Shown here: positions 52,820 through 60,789 of the stretch, in pieces | How the letters are laid out: every line of letters starts with the position of its first letter | Numbering within the stretch: the stretch's first letter is position 1 | Source of the DNA: Mumia sp. Pv4-285 | Lineage (GTDB): Bacteria; Actinomycetota; Actinomycetes; Propionibacteriales; Nocardioidaceae | Direction of reading: 5' to 3' | DNA length: 64,000 nt | Assembly (NCBI RefSeq): GCF_041320275.1 | Contig: NZ_CP162023.1 | Coordinates: 930,001 to 994,000, forward strand | Translations under genes and position numbers: made by a program | Notes under the pieces: generated by a model | What the model was told of the DNA's origin: nothing | Databases searched by the model: none | What the model saw: only the letters and a program-made list of their open reading frames with translations

Positions 52820-53107
52820 TCATGGCCGGACCTCGAACGTGTCGACGCCCGGGTCGGTCGCCGGCTCGGTCACGAGCTTGAGGACCACGGCATCCTCTGG
52901 ACCGGAACGCATCCACTCGATCAGCCGATCGACGGCGGTCGGCCGCCCGACCAGAAGCGCCTCGACAGCCCCGTCTTCGGTGTTGCGGACCCATCCGCGA
53001 ACACCCGCCGCGTCGGCACGGCGCCGCAGCGTGTCCCGGTAGAACACGCCCTGGACGCGTCCCCGGACGACGACGTGGACCGCGCTCTCGCGCGCCGCAG
53101 CCTCCAT
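52820..53107 (-). CDS. acyP: Acylphosphatase
   Basis: The 95-residue enzyme hydrolyses acylphosphates. The phosphate-binding Arg lies in RGRVQGVFYRDTLRRRA and the catalytic Asn in GWVRNTEDGAVEALLVG, both conserved. Length is typical. The ATG at 53107 is six nt after GATGAT, a near-match to the leaderless -10 pattern; a GTG 18 nt upstream is possible. The gene is close to the HD protein gene on the same strand. Confidence 0.92.
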   Translation of the reverse strand: MEAAARESAVHVVVRGRVQGVFYRDTLRRRADAAGVRGWVRNTEDGAVEALLVGRPTAVDRLIEWMRSGPEDAVVLKLVTEPATDPGVDTFEVRP

Positions 53108-53149
53108 GGTCCGATCATCGCGCACCCGGGTTCCACGGCTGTTGTCGGC

Positions 53150-53713
53150 TCAGTCGTCGTCCGAGCCCTGGTAGACCCGGTCGCGACCTGCCCCGCCTCG
53201 GAGCCAGTCCCGGCCCGCTCCGCCTTCGAGCTTGTCGTTGCCCGCGCCGCCCCAGAGGCGGTCACGGCCGCGGTCGCCCTCGATGTCGTCGTTGCCCGAC
53301 CCGCCGCGGATGCGGTCGTTGCCTGAGCCGCCCTGCAGGTCGTCGCCCCCCGAACCGCCCCAGATGCGGTCGTTGCCCGAGTCGCCCTCGATGTCGTCCT
53401 CCCCGCTGCCGCCGCGGAGGCGGTCGTGGCCGGACCCGCCCTCGATGTCGTCCTCTCCGGCGCCCCCGCAGATGACGTCGTTGCCGCCGAGTCCCGCGAT
53501 CTCGTCCTCGCCGCCGAGCCCGGCGATGACGTCGCGGCCGTTCGTGCCGCGGATCTCGTCGTCGCCGCTCGTGCCGACGATCGTGGCCCGGAGCCCGCCG
53601 CAGGTCGCGTTCGGGGCTGCTGCGGCCGTGCCTGTCGCGAGAGCGAGCCCGGAGATCCCGAGCAGGGATGCGGCTCCGAGGGCGAGGCTGTGGCGAACCG
53701 TGGTGCTGGTCAT
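53150..53713 (-). CDS. Secreted calcium-binding RTX-repeat protein
   Basis: The 187-residue protein has a Sec signal (about 1-33: RHSLALGAASLLGISGLALA) and a short mature start with one Cys pair (ATCGGL ... VICGG). It then carries about 15 RTX nonapeptides of the G-G-x-G-x-D-x-x-x type, such as GGSGNDRIR and GGAGNDKLE, covering residues 55-183. They form a calcium-bound beta roll outside the cell. No adjoining enzyme domain is present, so it is a free beta-roll protein, unlike most RTX toxins. AAGGGGAA precedes the ATG. Confidence 0.87.
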   Translation of the reverse strand: MTSTTVRHSLALGAASLLGISGLALATGTAAAAPNATCGGLRATIVGTSGDDEIRGTNGRDVIAGLGGEDEIAGLGGNDVICGGAGEDDIEGGSGHDRLRGGSGEDDIEGDSGNDRIWGGSGGDDLQGGSGNDRIRGGSGNDDIEGDRGRDRLWGGAGNDKLEGGAGRDWLRGGAGRDRVYQGSDDD

Positions 53714-53819
53714 GATGTTCCCCTTCGTGTGGCTTCGTCGTCCCTTCAAGAGAACAACCGGGGGTGAGGATCAGGTGAGGGCTCGATGAGACCGCTCTCA
53801 TCGAGACGACACCTGCGGT

Positions 53820-54407
53820 TCACCGCGGCCAGGACGGTGAGCGGCCGGCCAGCGCGACGACCCGGTCGAGGAGCGGGGCCTCCTCGGGCAGCCGGATCGG
53901 CGGGCCGAAGAGTCCCTCGCGCCCGGCCGCCTCCTCGGGCCGCGCCGCCTCCTCGACGAACGCGTGCACCGCCGCGAGCGCCTCGGGGTCGACGTCGTAC
54001 GGCTGCCCGGTCGCGCGAGCGAGGTCCCAGCCGTGCAGCACCACCTCGTCGAGCGCGACGACGCCGGCGACCTCGGCGGGCAGGGTGACGCCGCCCGCCT
54101 TCGTCGTACCGGTCCACGCCTCCGGGGCGCGCCACGCCTCGGCCAGCTCGGCCATGCGGGCGGGGATGCGGTCGCGCCAGCCGTCGGCGAGGTGGTCCGC
54201 CGACGGGGCCGGCGGTGCGTCCAGACCGGGGTCGTCGGACTTGCGTGCCGCGAGCGTGAACGCGAGGGCGAGGCCGTCGAGGTGGTCGAGCAGGGTCGCG
54301 ACGTCGTAGTCGCAGGGCGTCGGGTCGCCCAGACCGTCGTCGGTGACGCCGCTGAGGAGCTCGGTGACGCGACGGGTCGCCGGTCCGAGATCGGGGAATC
54401 CAGGCAT
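53820..54407 (-). CDS. TIGR03086-type DinB-fold metal-binding protein (maleylpyruvate isomerase family)
   Basis: The 195-residue protein matches the actinobacterial mycothiol-linked family by its pattern: TPCDYDVATLLDHLDGLALAF, with the metal His, DEVVLHGWDLARATGQPYDVDPEAL with the second, and a C-terminal LFGPPIRLPEEAPLLDRVVALAGRSPSW. The group binds a divalent metal and is related to mycothiol S-transferases. Function here is unknown. GAGAGGAA stands 9-10 nt before the ATG. Confidence 0.85.
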   Translation of the reverse strand: MPGFPDLGPATRRVTELLSGVTDDGLGDPTPCDYDVATLLDHLDGLALAFTLAARKSDDPGLDAPPAPSADHLADGWRDRIPARMAELAEAWRAPEAWTGTTKAGGVTLPAEVAGVVALDEVVLHGWDLARATGQPYDVDPEALAAVHAFVEEAARPEEAAGREGLFGPPIRLPEEAPLLDRVVALAGRSPSWPR

Positions 54408-54473
54408 GCGCGTTCCTCTCGTAGCGTGGTCGGTACGTCAGGGTCGACCCGCTCGAGGCGCGAATCTCATCGC

Positions 54474-56108
54474 TCAGAGGTCGTCGGCGTCGACGATCCG
54501 GTAGGCGTAGCCCTGCTCGGCCAGGAAGCGCTGGCGGTGCTGGGCGAACTCCGCGTCGACGGTGTCGCGGGCCACGACCGCGTAGAAGCGCGCCGTACGG
54601 CCGTCACCCTTCGGCCGCAGCAGCCGCCCGAGCCGCTGTGCCTCCTCCTGGCGCGAGCCGAACGAGCCCGACACCTGGATCGCGACCGACGCCTCGGGCA
54701 GGTCGACCGAGAAGTTCGCGACCTTCGAGACGACGAGCAGGTCGATCTCGCCGGTGCGGAACGCTGCGAACAGGGACTCGCGCTCCTTCACCGACGTCTC
54801 TCCCTTGATGACCGGCGCTCCGAGCCGTTCGGCGAGCTCGTCGAGCTGGTCGATGTACTGGCCGATCACGAGCGTCGGCTCGCCTCGGTGCTTCTCGACC
54901 AGCCGCTCGACGACCTCGGTCTTGCGGGCGGTCGAGGCGGCCAGGCGGTAGCGCACGTCCGCCTCGGCGGTCGCGTAGACGATCCGCTCGGAGTCGCCGA
55001 GCGTCACCCGGACCTCGACGCAGTCGGCCGGAGCGATGTAGCCCTGCGCCTCGATGTCCTTCCAGGGGGCGTCGTACCGCTTGGGACCGATCAGGCTGAA
55101 GACGTCACCCTCGTGGCCGTCCTCCCGGACCAGCGTCGCGGTGAGCCCGATGCGACGGCGCGCCTGCAGGTCGGCGGTCATCCTGAAGATGGGCGCCGGG
55201 AGCAGGTGCACCTCGTCGTACACGATCAGGCCCCAGTCGCGGGCGTCGAACAGCTCGAGGTGCTGGTAGACGCCCTTCCGTCGGGTCGTCATCACCTGGT
55301 ACGTGGCGATGGTGACGGGTCGGATCTCCTTCTTGGCGCCGGAGTACTCGCCGATCTCGTCCTCGGTCAGCGTCGTCCGCCTGAGCAGCTCCTCTTTCCA
55401 CTGCCGCGCCGAGACCGTGTTGGTGACCAGGATCAGCGTCGTCGCGCGGGCCTGGGCCATCGCGCCGGCGCCGACGATCGTCTTGCCGGCGCCGCAGGGG
55501 AGGACGACGACACCGGAGCCGCCGTGCCAGAAGGACTCGACCGCCTCGGCCTGGTACGGCCGCATGTGCCAGTCGACGTCGGACAGGTCGATGGGGTGCG
55601 CCTCACCGTCGACGTACCCGGCGAGGTCCTCGGCGGGCCAGCCGACCTTGAGGAGGGCCTGCTTGAGGGCGCCCCGCTCGCTGGGGTGGACCGCGACGGT
55701 GTCGTCGTCGAGCCGCTCGCCGAGCATTCCCTGGATCCGTTTGGCGCGGACGACCTCCTCGAGCACCGGACGGTCGGTCGTGATCAGGACCAGTCCGTGC
55801 ACGGGATGCTTCTCGAGCCGGAGCCGCCCGTAGCGTGCCATCGTCTCCGCCACGTCGACGAGGAGCGCGTGCGGGACGGGGTAGCGGGAGTAGTCCATGA
55901 GCGCGTCGACGACCTGCTCCGCGTCGTGGCCGGCCGCGCGTGCGTTCCACAGCCCGAGCGGCGTGATGCGGTAGGTGTGGATGTGCTCGGGTGATCGCTC
56001 CAGCTCCGCGAACGGGGCGATGGCGCGCCGGCACTCTGCTGCCTGCTCGTGGTCCACCTCGAGCAGGAGCGTCTTGTCGGACTGGACGATCAGCGGGCCG
56101 CCGGTCAT
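54474..56108 (-). CDS. DNA repair helicase XPB (actinobacterial type)
   Basis: The 544-residue helicase of superfamily 2 has Walker A PCGAGKT at 204-210, DEVH at 298-301 (YDEVHLLPAP), and motif III GLTATLVREDG. The C-terminal RecA lobe includes VVSKVANFSVDLPEASVAIQVSG and SRQEEAQRLGRLLRPKG. The N-terminal ~170 residues are the XPB N-terminal domain. Bacterial XPB unwinds DNA in an ATP-dependent manner and is common in mycobacteria. Strong GGAGGAG lies 6 nt upstream. The start overlaps the stop of the CGNR gene before it (ATGA). Confidence 0.94.
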   Translation of the reverse strand: MTGGPLIVQSDKTLLLEVDHEQAAECRRAIAPFAELERSPEHIHTYRITPLGLWNARAAGHDAEQVVDALMDYSRYPVPHALLVDVAETMARYGRLRLEKHPVHGLVLITTDRPVLEEVVRAKRIQGMLGERLDDDTVAVHPSERGALKQALLKVGWPAEDLAGYVDGEAHPIDLSDVDWHMRPYQAEAVESFWHGGSGVVVLPCGAGKTIVGAGAMAQARATTLILVTNTVSARQWKEELLRRTTLTEDEIGEYSGAKKEIRPVTIATYQVMTTRRKGVYQHLELFDARDWGLIVYDEVHLLPAPIFRMTADLQARRRIGLTATLVREDGHEGDVFSLIGPKRYDAPWKDIEAQGYIAPADCVEVRVTLGDSERIVYATAEADVRYRLAASTARKTEVVERLVEKHRGEPTLVIGQYIDQLDELAERLGAPVIKGETSVKERESLFAAFRTGEIDLLVVSKVANFSVDLPEASVAIQVSGSFGSRQEEAQRLGRLLRPKGDGRTARFYAVVARDTVDAEFAQHRQRFLAEQGYAYRIVDADDL

Positions 56109-56695
56109 GCGTCTCCTCCATCGGTCTCGCTGGTCAAGCGGCGCGCTCGGGTGCCCGCCTTCTTCCTCGCCCGGTACGCCGCCACGTTCGACCGGGACGA
56201 GCACCGGTCCGAGCAGTAGCGGCGAGAGTGGTTGGGCGAGGTGTCCACGTACGCCGTGCTGCAGCCCTGCGACGCGCACACGCCGAGGCGTCCGGGTCCG
56301 AGGTCGCACACCAGGATCGACAGGCCCATGAGCGACTCCGCCACGAGCAGGTCGGCCACGGTCGCCGCACGGTCGGCGACGTGGAGTCGCCAGCCGCTCG
56401 CCGTACGCCCGGAGTCGGTGCCGGCGTCGTCGGTGGGGACGATCAGCGGGGTGATCCGGTGCGACGCGAGCAGGGCGTTGAGCGCGCCGATCGCGCCCTG
56501 GGTCTCGCCTGCGCCGCCGTTCTCGAACACGGTGCGGAGGCGACGCTGGAAGCGCTGGAGCACCCGTACGTCACGGTCGGTGACCTGGGGCACCAACCAC
56601 TCGCGACCGGCGAGGTGTGCGCGGACCTCGTCGACGGAGCCGAGGGGCGTGTTCGCGAGCACTGCGGCGCGCTCGGCGTACCCCACGAAGTCCAT
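56105..56695 (-). CDS. CGNR-type zinc-finger regulator, variant motif
   Basis: The 196-residue protein has an N-terminal ABATE-like domain (LGSVDEVRAHLAGREWL, RDVRVLQRFQRRLRTVFEN) and a C-terminal zinc finger of the CGNR type: GVCASQGCSTAYVD, SPNHSRRYCSDRC, then SSRSNVAAYRARKK. The name-giving C-G-N-R is changed to C-S-S-R. Such proteins are presumed stress-related transcription regulators. It is co-transcribed with XPB helicase (ATGA overlap) and appears leaderless by its TACGAT box. Confidence 0.85.
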   Translation of the reverse strand: MDFVGYAERAAVLANTPLGSVDEVRAHLAGREWLVPQVTDRDVRVLQRFQRRLRTVFENGGAGETQGAIGALNALLASHRITPLIVPTDDAGTDSGRTASGWRLHVADRAATVADLLVAESLMGLSILVCDLGPGRLGVCASQGCSTAYVDTSPNHSRRYCSDRCSSRSNVAAYRARKKAGTRARRLTSETDGGDA

Positions 56696-56701
56696 CGGGC
56701 A

Positions 56702-56707
56702 ATCGTA
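56702..56707 (-). promoter_or_regulatory. -10 box TACGAT, leaderless start of CGNR/XPB unit
   Basis: TANNNT box ending 6 nt before the ATG at 56695. Confidence 0.5.
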
Positions 56708-56823
56708 GCCGCGGGGCAAGGCGCCGTAAGCGGTGCGCATCGCTGTGGACCTGACGGACCGGCCGCTGACGTGTAAGTCGTGGCGGGGCGGATGCCTGTT
56801 ACGCGCGTGATCTGCGCCCGGGA

Positions 56824-57675
56824 TCATCCCCGGGGCGCTACCAGCAGCGGTTGAGCGACGAAGGCGCAGAGGCCCACGGCGTCGAGCACACGGGCGTGGG
56901 CCATCCCCGTGCCGCGGGTCTCGCTCCACGACGAGGCCTCCAGCAGGAGCCACTCCGACTCCGGCGGTCGCTGTGCCGTCACCCCGAGCCCCGGCGGGAT
57001 GAACAGCCAGTCGCTGAAGGGCAGCGTCGCGCTCACGCCGTTGGCGGAGTCGGCGACCACCATCAGCCGCTGCAGGCCGGACGTCGGTTCACCGGCGACC
57101 AGCGGGACCCGCACTCTCATCCAGGCCCGCGTCACCCCGTCCTGGGCGGGCGGCGCCTGGCCCGACAGCCCGCCGCTCACGTAGCGCCACTCGATCGCCC
57201 GCCCGTAGCCCCACTCGGGAGCGGCCCCGGGCATCGGCGGTTGTGGCTGCGGGTCGGGCACGGCGGGTGGGAAGGCGGCCGACCCCGTACGGGGTGCGCG
57301 CGCCTCGTCGTACGAGACCAGCCACGCGCGTGCTCCGACGACCGCTCGGCCGTCGCTGGACAGCGACGCCTGGACGAGCCGGACGCGTCGGCCCGGCCGC
57401 AGCGTGGTCACCTCGACCTCGCAGGTGCCCTGGGGGATCGGGCCGAGGAAGTCCAGGTCGATCTTGCCGATCGCGAGCCCGTCGCCGGCCACGACGTCCT
57501 CGATCGCTCGGGTCAGCAGTGCCGCAGGCGGGCCGCCGTGCTGAGCACGTGGGTCCCACGGGCTCTCGGTGGCGGCGGTCGAGCGGAAGGCGTGCGTGTC
57601 GACACGCTCGTAGAAGCTCGCTGCGGGCAGGGGTGGCAGGTCGGCCTCGTCGGCCGTCGCGGGCAGGTCCGTCAC
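56824..57675 (-). CDS. Acyl-CoA thioesterase family protein (TesB-like hotdog)
   Basis: The 283-residue protein has two hotdog domains: first half with RVDTHAFRSTAATESPWDPRAQHGGPPAALLTRAIED (read in parts) and IGKIDLDFLGPIPQG; second half with WMRVRVPLVAGEPTSGLQRLMVVADSANG. These are the patterns of actinobacterial acyl-CoA thioesterases that cleave medium-chain acyl-CoA. The GTG overlaps the stop of the preceding helicase-associated gene (GTGA). Its stop is 128 nt from the start of the CGNR gene. Confidence 0.83.
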   Translation of the reverse strand: MTDLPATADEADLPPLPAASFYERVDTHAFRSTAATESPWDPRAQHGGPPAALLTRAIEDVVAGDGLAIGKIDLDFLGPIPQGTCEVEVTTLRPGRRVRLVQASLSSDGRAVVGARAWLVSYDEARAPRTGSAAFPPAVPDPQPQPPMPGAAPEWGYGRAIEWRYVSGGLSGQAPPAQDGVTRAWMRVRVPLVAGEPTSGLQRLMVVADSANGVSATLPFSDWLFIPPGLGVTAQRPPESEWLLLEASSWSETRGTGMAHARVLDAVGLCAFVAQPLLVAPRG

Positions 57676-59537
57676 GGTGCGGAGGCTACCTGGACGATCC
57701 GGTGGACCGCGAAGCGCTGCACCTTCTGCGTCCGGTGGTCGAACGCCGTGAGCCAACCCGCGTCGACGCGCAACGGCTCGACGACGCGCTCGGTGCGGGT
57801 GCCGGCCTGATCCATGTAGGCGACCCACATGCGCCGCTGGTCCTCGGCGGCCTCGCGCAGCTGAGCCATCGTGGCGAGCGAGCCGCGTGCGACGTCGCGG
57901 CCGTCAGCCGGGCGGAGCGACGACGCGAGCTCGCCGGCGCGGATCGCCCGGACCGTCTCTGCGGGGTCTCCAGGAGACCGGCGGTCGACGTCGACGACCT
58001 CCGCACGGCGTACGTCGCGCCGCTGGACGCGCAGGACGCCGCCGGGCTCCTCGTCCACCGGACGGTGGCCGGCGGCGGCGAGCCTCTCGGTGAGGACGTC
58101 GGGGCGGACACCGCTGACCGCCACCGTCGGTGCGATGCGGTGCAGCGTCGGCCCGAGGGAAGGATCGGCGAGGAGGGCGTCGAGCTCGGCGGGGTCGTCG
58201 GAGCGCAGGTAGGCGGTGGCGTCACCCAGTCGCAGCCGGCCGTGCTGACGCGCGGTGTCGTCGACGAGGTACGTCAGCGGCTGCGGGATCGGGGTCACCG
58301 AGACGTGCTCGACGAAGGCGTGGATCTCGCTCGCCGGCCAGCCGCGGTCGAGCGCGCGGCGGATCGAGTCGGACGTGAACCGGTAGACGGTGGCGCCACC
58401 ACGGGACTCGACGTCGGCGACGTCCTCGAGCCGCTCGCGGACGGCGGGCTCGAGGGGCCCAGGCGCGACCGCGGTGAGGTCGGCCTGGACCAGGACGTGG
58501 TCGACCGCCGAAGGGAGCAGCCCCTCGACGACGGCAGCGGCGTCGGGCAGGCCGAGACCTGCACCGGCGGGACTCAGTGCGTCGAGCGTCACGACACCCA
58601 ACCAGGCCGCCTCCACCAAGGTGCGCCGGACCAGCAGGTCGCGCTCGTCGTCGGCCCGCGGCACCGCCCAGGCCGCGGCGTCGACGACGTCCTCGACGTC
58701 GTCGTACGCGGCGCCGTCGAGCGACGAGAGCGTGCGCAGCACCTGGGTGCGGACGCGCCGCCCCGGACCCGTCAACCAGGCGGTCGCGATCTCGACCCAC
58801 CTGCTCGCGGGCGGGCTGTCGCGCCAGCCGTCGAAGCGCGTCGTCGGCGCCCAGACCTCACCGGCGCTGTCGTCCGGGGCCCGTCCGAGCAGACGTGCGG
58901 ACTCGGCGACGCCGATCAGGAACTCGACCTGGTCGACATCGACCCCGAGCATCGTGGCCGCGTTGCGGACGTCGCGAACCCCTCTGCCGCCTGAGCGCAG
59001 CACGGGCGGCGGCGACTCGCCCCACGTGGCGAGAAGCTGCTCGAGACGCTGGAGCACCTCCATCACGGTGCCGGCGCTCGCGTTGCGCCGGCGACGGTCG
59101 TCGACCTCGCGGGTGCGGACCGGTGGCGGGCCTGCGTACGGACCGCGCGGGCCGTAGGTGCGGAGCGCGTCGCGCGCCTCGCGCACCACGTTCCACTCGT
59201 CGTGACGCCCCCAGACGAGGGCGCTGGCGTGCAGCCGCGCGACGATGGCTGCGATCCGGTCGTCGGGCGCGTCGACCTGCCGCTCGAGCGCTGCACGCGT
59301 GACCGGAGGCTCGAGCAGCGCCATCGCCGCCAGCGTCGACAGGTGAGCCGTGTCGAGACGGTCGAGGGCCCACAGCACCGACGGTCTCGACGCGGCGCGG
59401 GACGCGAGCTGGCCGATGTCCGACGGGGGAGGGGACGCGAGGTCGGGCCGTGCGCGCACCAGGACCTGCAGCGCGTCGTCGCTGCGGGCGCGCAGGTCCT
59501 CCGCGAGCGTGCGCGGAGCCTCCTCGGACGTCGTCAT
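57672..59537 (-). CDS. Helicase-associated protein with C-terminal WYL-like domain
   Basis: The 621-residue protein has an N-terminal helical part resembling the XPB-associated family (DDALQVLVRARPDLASPPPSDIGQLASRA), a central domain with VLVQADLTAVAPGPLEP, and a C-terminal WYL-like stretch (LREAAEDQRRMWVAYMDQAGTRTERVVEPLRV). Members are found next to XPB helicase genes in actinobacteria and are assumed to bind DNA or nucleotides in repair. Here the XPB gene is two genes downstream. The ATG is seven nt after TACCGT. Confidence 0.82.
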   Translation of the reverse strand: MTTSEEAPRTLAEDLRARSDDALQVLVRARPDLASPPPSDIGQLASRAASRPSVLWALDRLDTAHLSTLAAMALLEPPVTRAALERQVDAPDDRIAAIVARLHASALVWGRHDEWNVVREARDALRTYGPRGPYAGPPPVRTREVDDRRRRNASAGTVMEVLQRLEQLLATWGESPPPVLRSGGRGVRDVRNAATMLGVDVDQVEFLIGVAESARLLGRAPDDSAGEVWAPTTRFDGWRDSPPASRWVEIATAWLTGPGRRVRTQVLRTLSSLDGAAYDDVEDVVDAAAWAVPRADDERDLLVRRTLVEAAWLGVVTLDALSPAGAGLGLPDAAAVVEGLLPSAVDHVLVQADLTAVAPGPLEPAVRERLEDVADVESRGGATVYRFTSDSIRRALDRGWPASEIHAFVEHVSVTPIPQPLTYLVDDTARQHGRLRLGDATAYLRSDDPAELDALLADPSLGPTLHRIAPTVAVSGVRPDVLTERLAAAGHRPVDEEPGGVLRVQRRDVRRAEVVDVDRRSPGDPAETVRAIRAGELASSLRPADGRDVARGSLATMAQLREAAEDQRRMWVAYMDQAGTRTERVVEPLRVDAGWLTAFDHRTQKVQRFAVHRIVQVASAP

Positions 59538-59544
59538 CCGTCCC

Positions 59545-59550
59545 ACGGTA
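59545..59550 (-). promoter_or_regulatory. -10 box TACCGT, leaderless start of helicase-associated gene
   Basis: TANNNT box ending 7 nt before the ATG at 59537. Confidence 0.45.
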
Positions 59551-59575
59551 GTCCCGTGCTCGCCACCGGCCGCAC

Positions 59576-59581
59576 TACGCT
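59576..59581 (+). promoter_or_regulatory. -10 box TACGCT, leaderless start of MazF-like gene
   Basis: TANNNT box ending 6 nt before the ATG at 59588. Confidence 0.5.
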
Positions 59582-59587
59582 CGCCCC

Positions 59588-60058
59588 ATGTCCCGCACAC
59601 GCGACGTCCTCGGCCGCCTCATGTCGGCGCTGGTGCCCACGCGCCGCTCGTCCAGTACGGCGGCTCCCGGGGCGCTCGACATGACGTACGCCCCGAAGCC
59701 CGACGGACGTCCGGACCCGGGCGAGATCGTCTGGACGTGGGTCGCGTACGAGGACGACCCGCGCCAGGGCAAGGACCGCCCGGTGCTCGTCGTCGGGAGG
59801 CGCGGCAGCACGCTCGTCGCCGTCACGATGACCAGCAAGGACCACGACCGCGACGCCGCCGACGAGGCGCGCTGGGGTCGCCACTGGCTCGACATCGGCG
59901 CCGGCGGGTGGGACCGCCAGGGACGCCCGAGCGAGGTGCGGCTCGACCGGCTGATCACCGTGGATCCCACAGCGGTGCGTCGCGAGGGTGCGGTGCTGCC
60001 GCGCGAGCGTTTCGACGCGGTCGTCGCCGGCGTACGCAAGCACGCCGACGTGGGTTGA
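59588..60058 (+). CDS. PemK/MazF-like protein without an adjacent antitoxin
   Basis: The 156-residue protein has a basic N-terminus of about 40 residues, then a PemK/MazF-type barrel: PDPGEIVWTWVAYEDDPRQGKDRPVLVVG and LVAVTMTSKDHD, followed by LDIGAGGWDRQGRPSEVRLDRLITVDP. The GEIVW...KDRPVLVV start is the MazF hallmark. No antitoxin gene precedes it; instead it stands alone with its own leaderless promoter. Many such actinobacterial proteins are likely general growth-phase factors, so a toxin role is open. Confidence 0.78.
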   Translation: MSRTRDVLGRLMSALVPTRRSSSTAAPGALDMTYAPKPDGRPDPGEIVWTWVAYEDDPRQGKDRPVLVVGRRGSTLVAVTMTSKDHDRDAADEARWGRHWLDIGAGGWDRQGRPSEVRLDRLITVDPTAVRREGAVLPRERFDAVVAGVRKHADVG

Positions 60059-60086
60059 GCTCTCGGTCACGGCGCGGCGCTCGAGG

Positions 60087-60560
60087 TCAGCGCGCGGTGC
60101 GCTCGCGGTGCGTGCGGACCTTCGCGCGGTTGCCGCACACCTGCATCGAGCACCACTGACGCGACTGGTTCTTGGACTGGTCGTAGAACGCCCATCGGCA
60201 GTCGTCGGCCGGGCAGATCTTGACGCGCGCGAGGCGTCCCTCGATGGCGAGGGTCGCCGCCGCGGCCGCGACCTCGGCGACGACGTCCGGCCCGCTGAGT
60301 CTCGCGCTGCCGTCGAGGACGACGTCGACCCCGACCTCCAGCCGCGGTTCGGGGGAGGGTTCTCCGGCCGCCAGGGCGCGGAGGTGGTCGCGCAGCCGTC
60401 GCGCCTTCGCCAGCGTCGTACGCGTCTGGTCCTGCCCCGACCACGCGGCGTACTCCTCGACCGAGGCGAGCGCGTCGAGGTCGTCCTCGACGTCGAGGGT
60501 GTTGAGGAAGGCGACCACGCGGTCCGCGGGGTCGACGCCGGCCGCCTCGTACGCACTCAT
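60087..60560 (-). CDS. CGNR zinc-finger regulator
   Basis: The 157-residue protein has an N-terminal ABATE-like domain (PADRVVAFLNTLDVEDDLDAL) and a complete CGNR finger at the C-terminus: ICPADDCRWAFYDQSKNQSRQWCSMQVCGNRAKVRTHRER. It is presumed to bind DNA, and inverted repeats right upstream (60574-60642) may be its operators. It is divergent from a two-gene unit (42-residue peptide and VOC protein). Start chosen at 60560 after a GAGGCGGG sequence. Confidence 0.88.
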   Translation of the reverse strand: MSAYEAAGVDPADRVVAFLNTLDVEDDLDALASVEEYAAWSGQDQTRTTLAKARRLRDHLRALAAGEPSPEPRLEVGVDVVLDGSARLSGPDVVAEVAAAAATLAIEGRLARVKICPADDCRWAFYDQSKNQSRQWCSMQVCGNRAKVRTHRERTAR

Positions 60561-60573
60561 CGGACCCGCCTCA

Positions 60574-60604
60574 TGCAACCAGCATAGCCCGTTCACTGGT
60601 TGCA
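60574..60604. promoter_or_regulatory. Inverted repeat TGCAACCAG / CTGGTTGCA, candidate operator
   Basis: A perfect 9-bp inverted repeat (60574-60582 and 60596-60604) with 13-bp spacing sits between the divergent CGNR gene and the small peptide gene. It shares the CTGGT half-site with a second repeat nearby. Confidence 0.7.
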
Positions 60605-60615
60605 GTACGGGCAGA

Positions 60616-60642
60616 TAACTGGCAAAGTGAGATCACCAGTTA
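60616..60642. promoter_or_regulatory. Inverted repeat TAACTGG / CCAGTTA, candidate operator
   Basis: A perfect 7-bp inverted repeat (60616-60622 and 60636-60642), with 13-bp spacing as in the first. The paired sites with the same spacing and ACTGG core suggest one dimeric regulator binding twice. Confidence 0.7.
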
Positions 60643-60660
60643 CCGATCGAGGAGGCCGCC

Positions 60661-60789
60661 ATGCATCCGTGGGCCGCATACCTGATCAGCCGGGACGCGA
60701 TCGCGCGCGAGGAGCGTCACCGCAGGTCGCGCACCGGACGTCGTGATGCCCCCGCCCGCCCGACCCGCGCGATGGGCTGTGCCGTATGA
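60661..60789 (+). CDS. 42-residue protein, coupled to the VOC gene
   Basis: Short frame of 42 residues: MHPWAAYLISRDAIAREERH then RRSRTGRRDAPARPTRAMG and CAV. A very strong GAGGAGG lies 5 nt before the ATG, the best ribosome site in this region, and its stop overlaps the next start (ATGA). The product is basic with an amphipathic N-terminal helix. No homologue recognised; it may be a regulator or simply a coupling leader. Confidence 0.7.
   Translation: MHPWAAYLISRDAIAREERHRRSRTGRRDAPARPTRAMGCAV

Noticed and set aside
53160-53560. Regular 27-bp repeats that could suggest a CRISPR array
   Set aside because: They encode in-frame RTX nonapeptides, have no variable spacers and vary by codon, so they are protein repeats.
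59588-60560. MazF-like protein and CGNR protein as a toxin-antitoxin pair
   Set aside because: They are convergent on opposite strands, and CGNR proteins are not known antitoxins.
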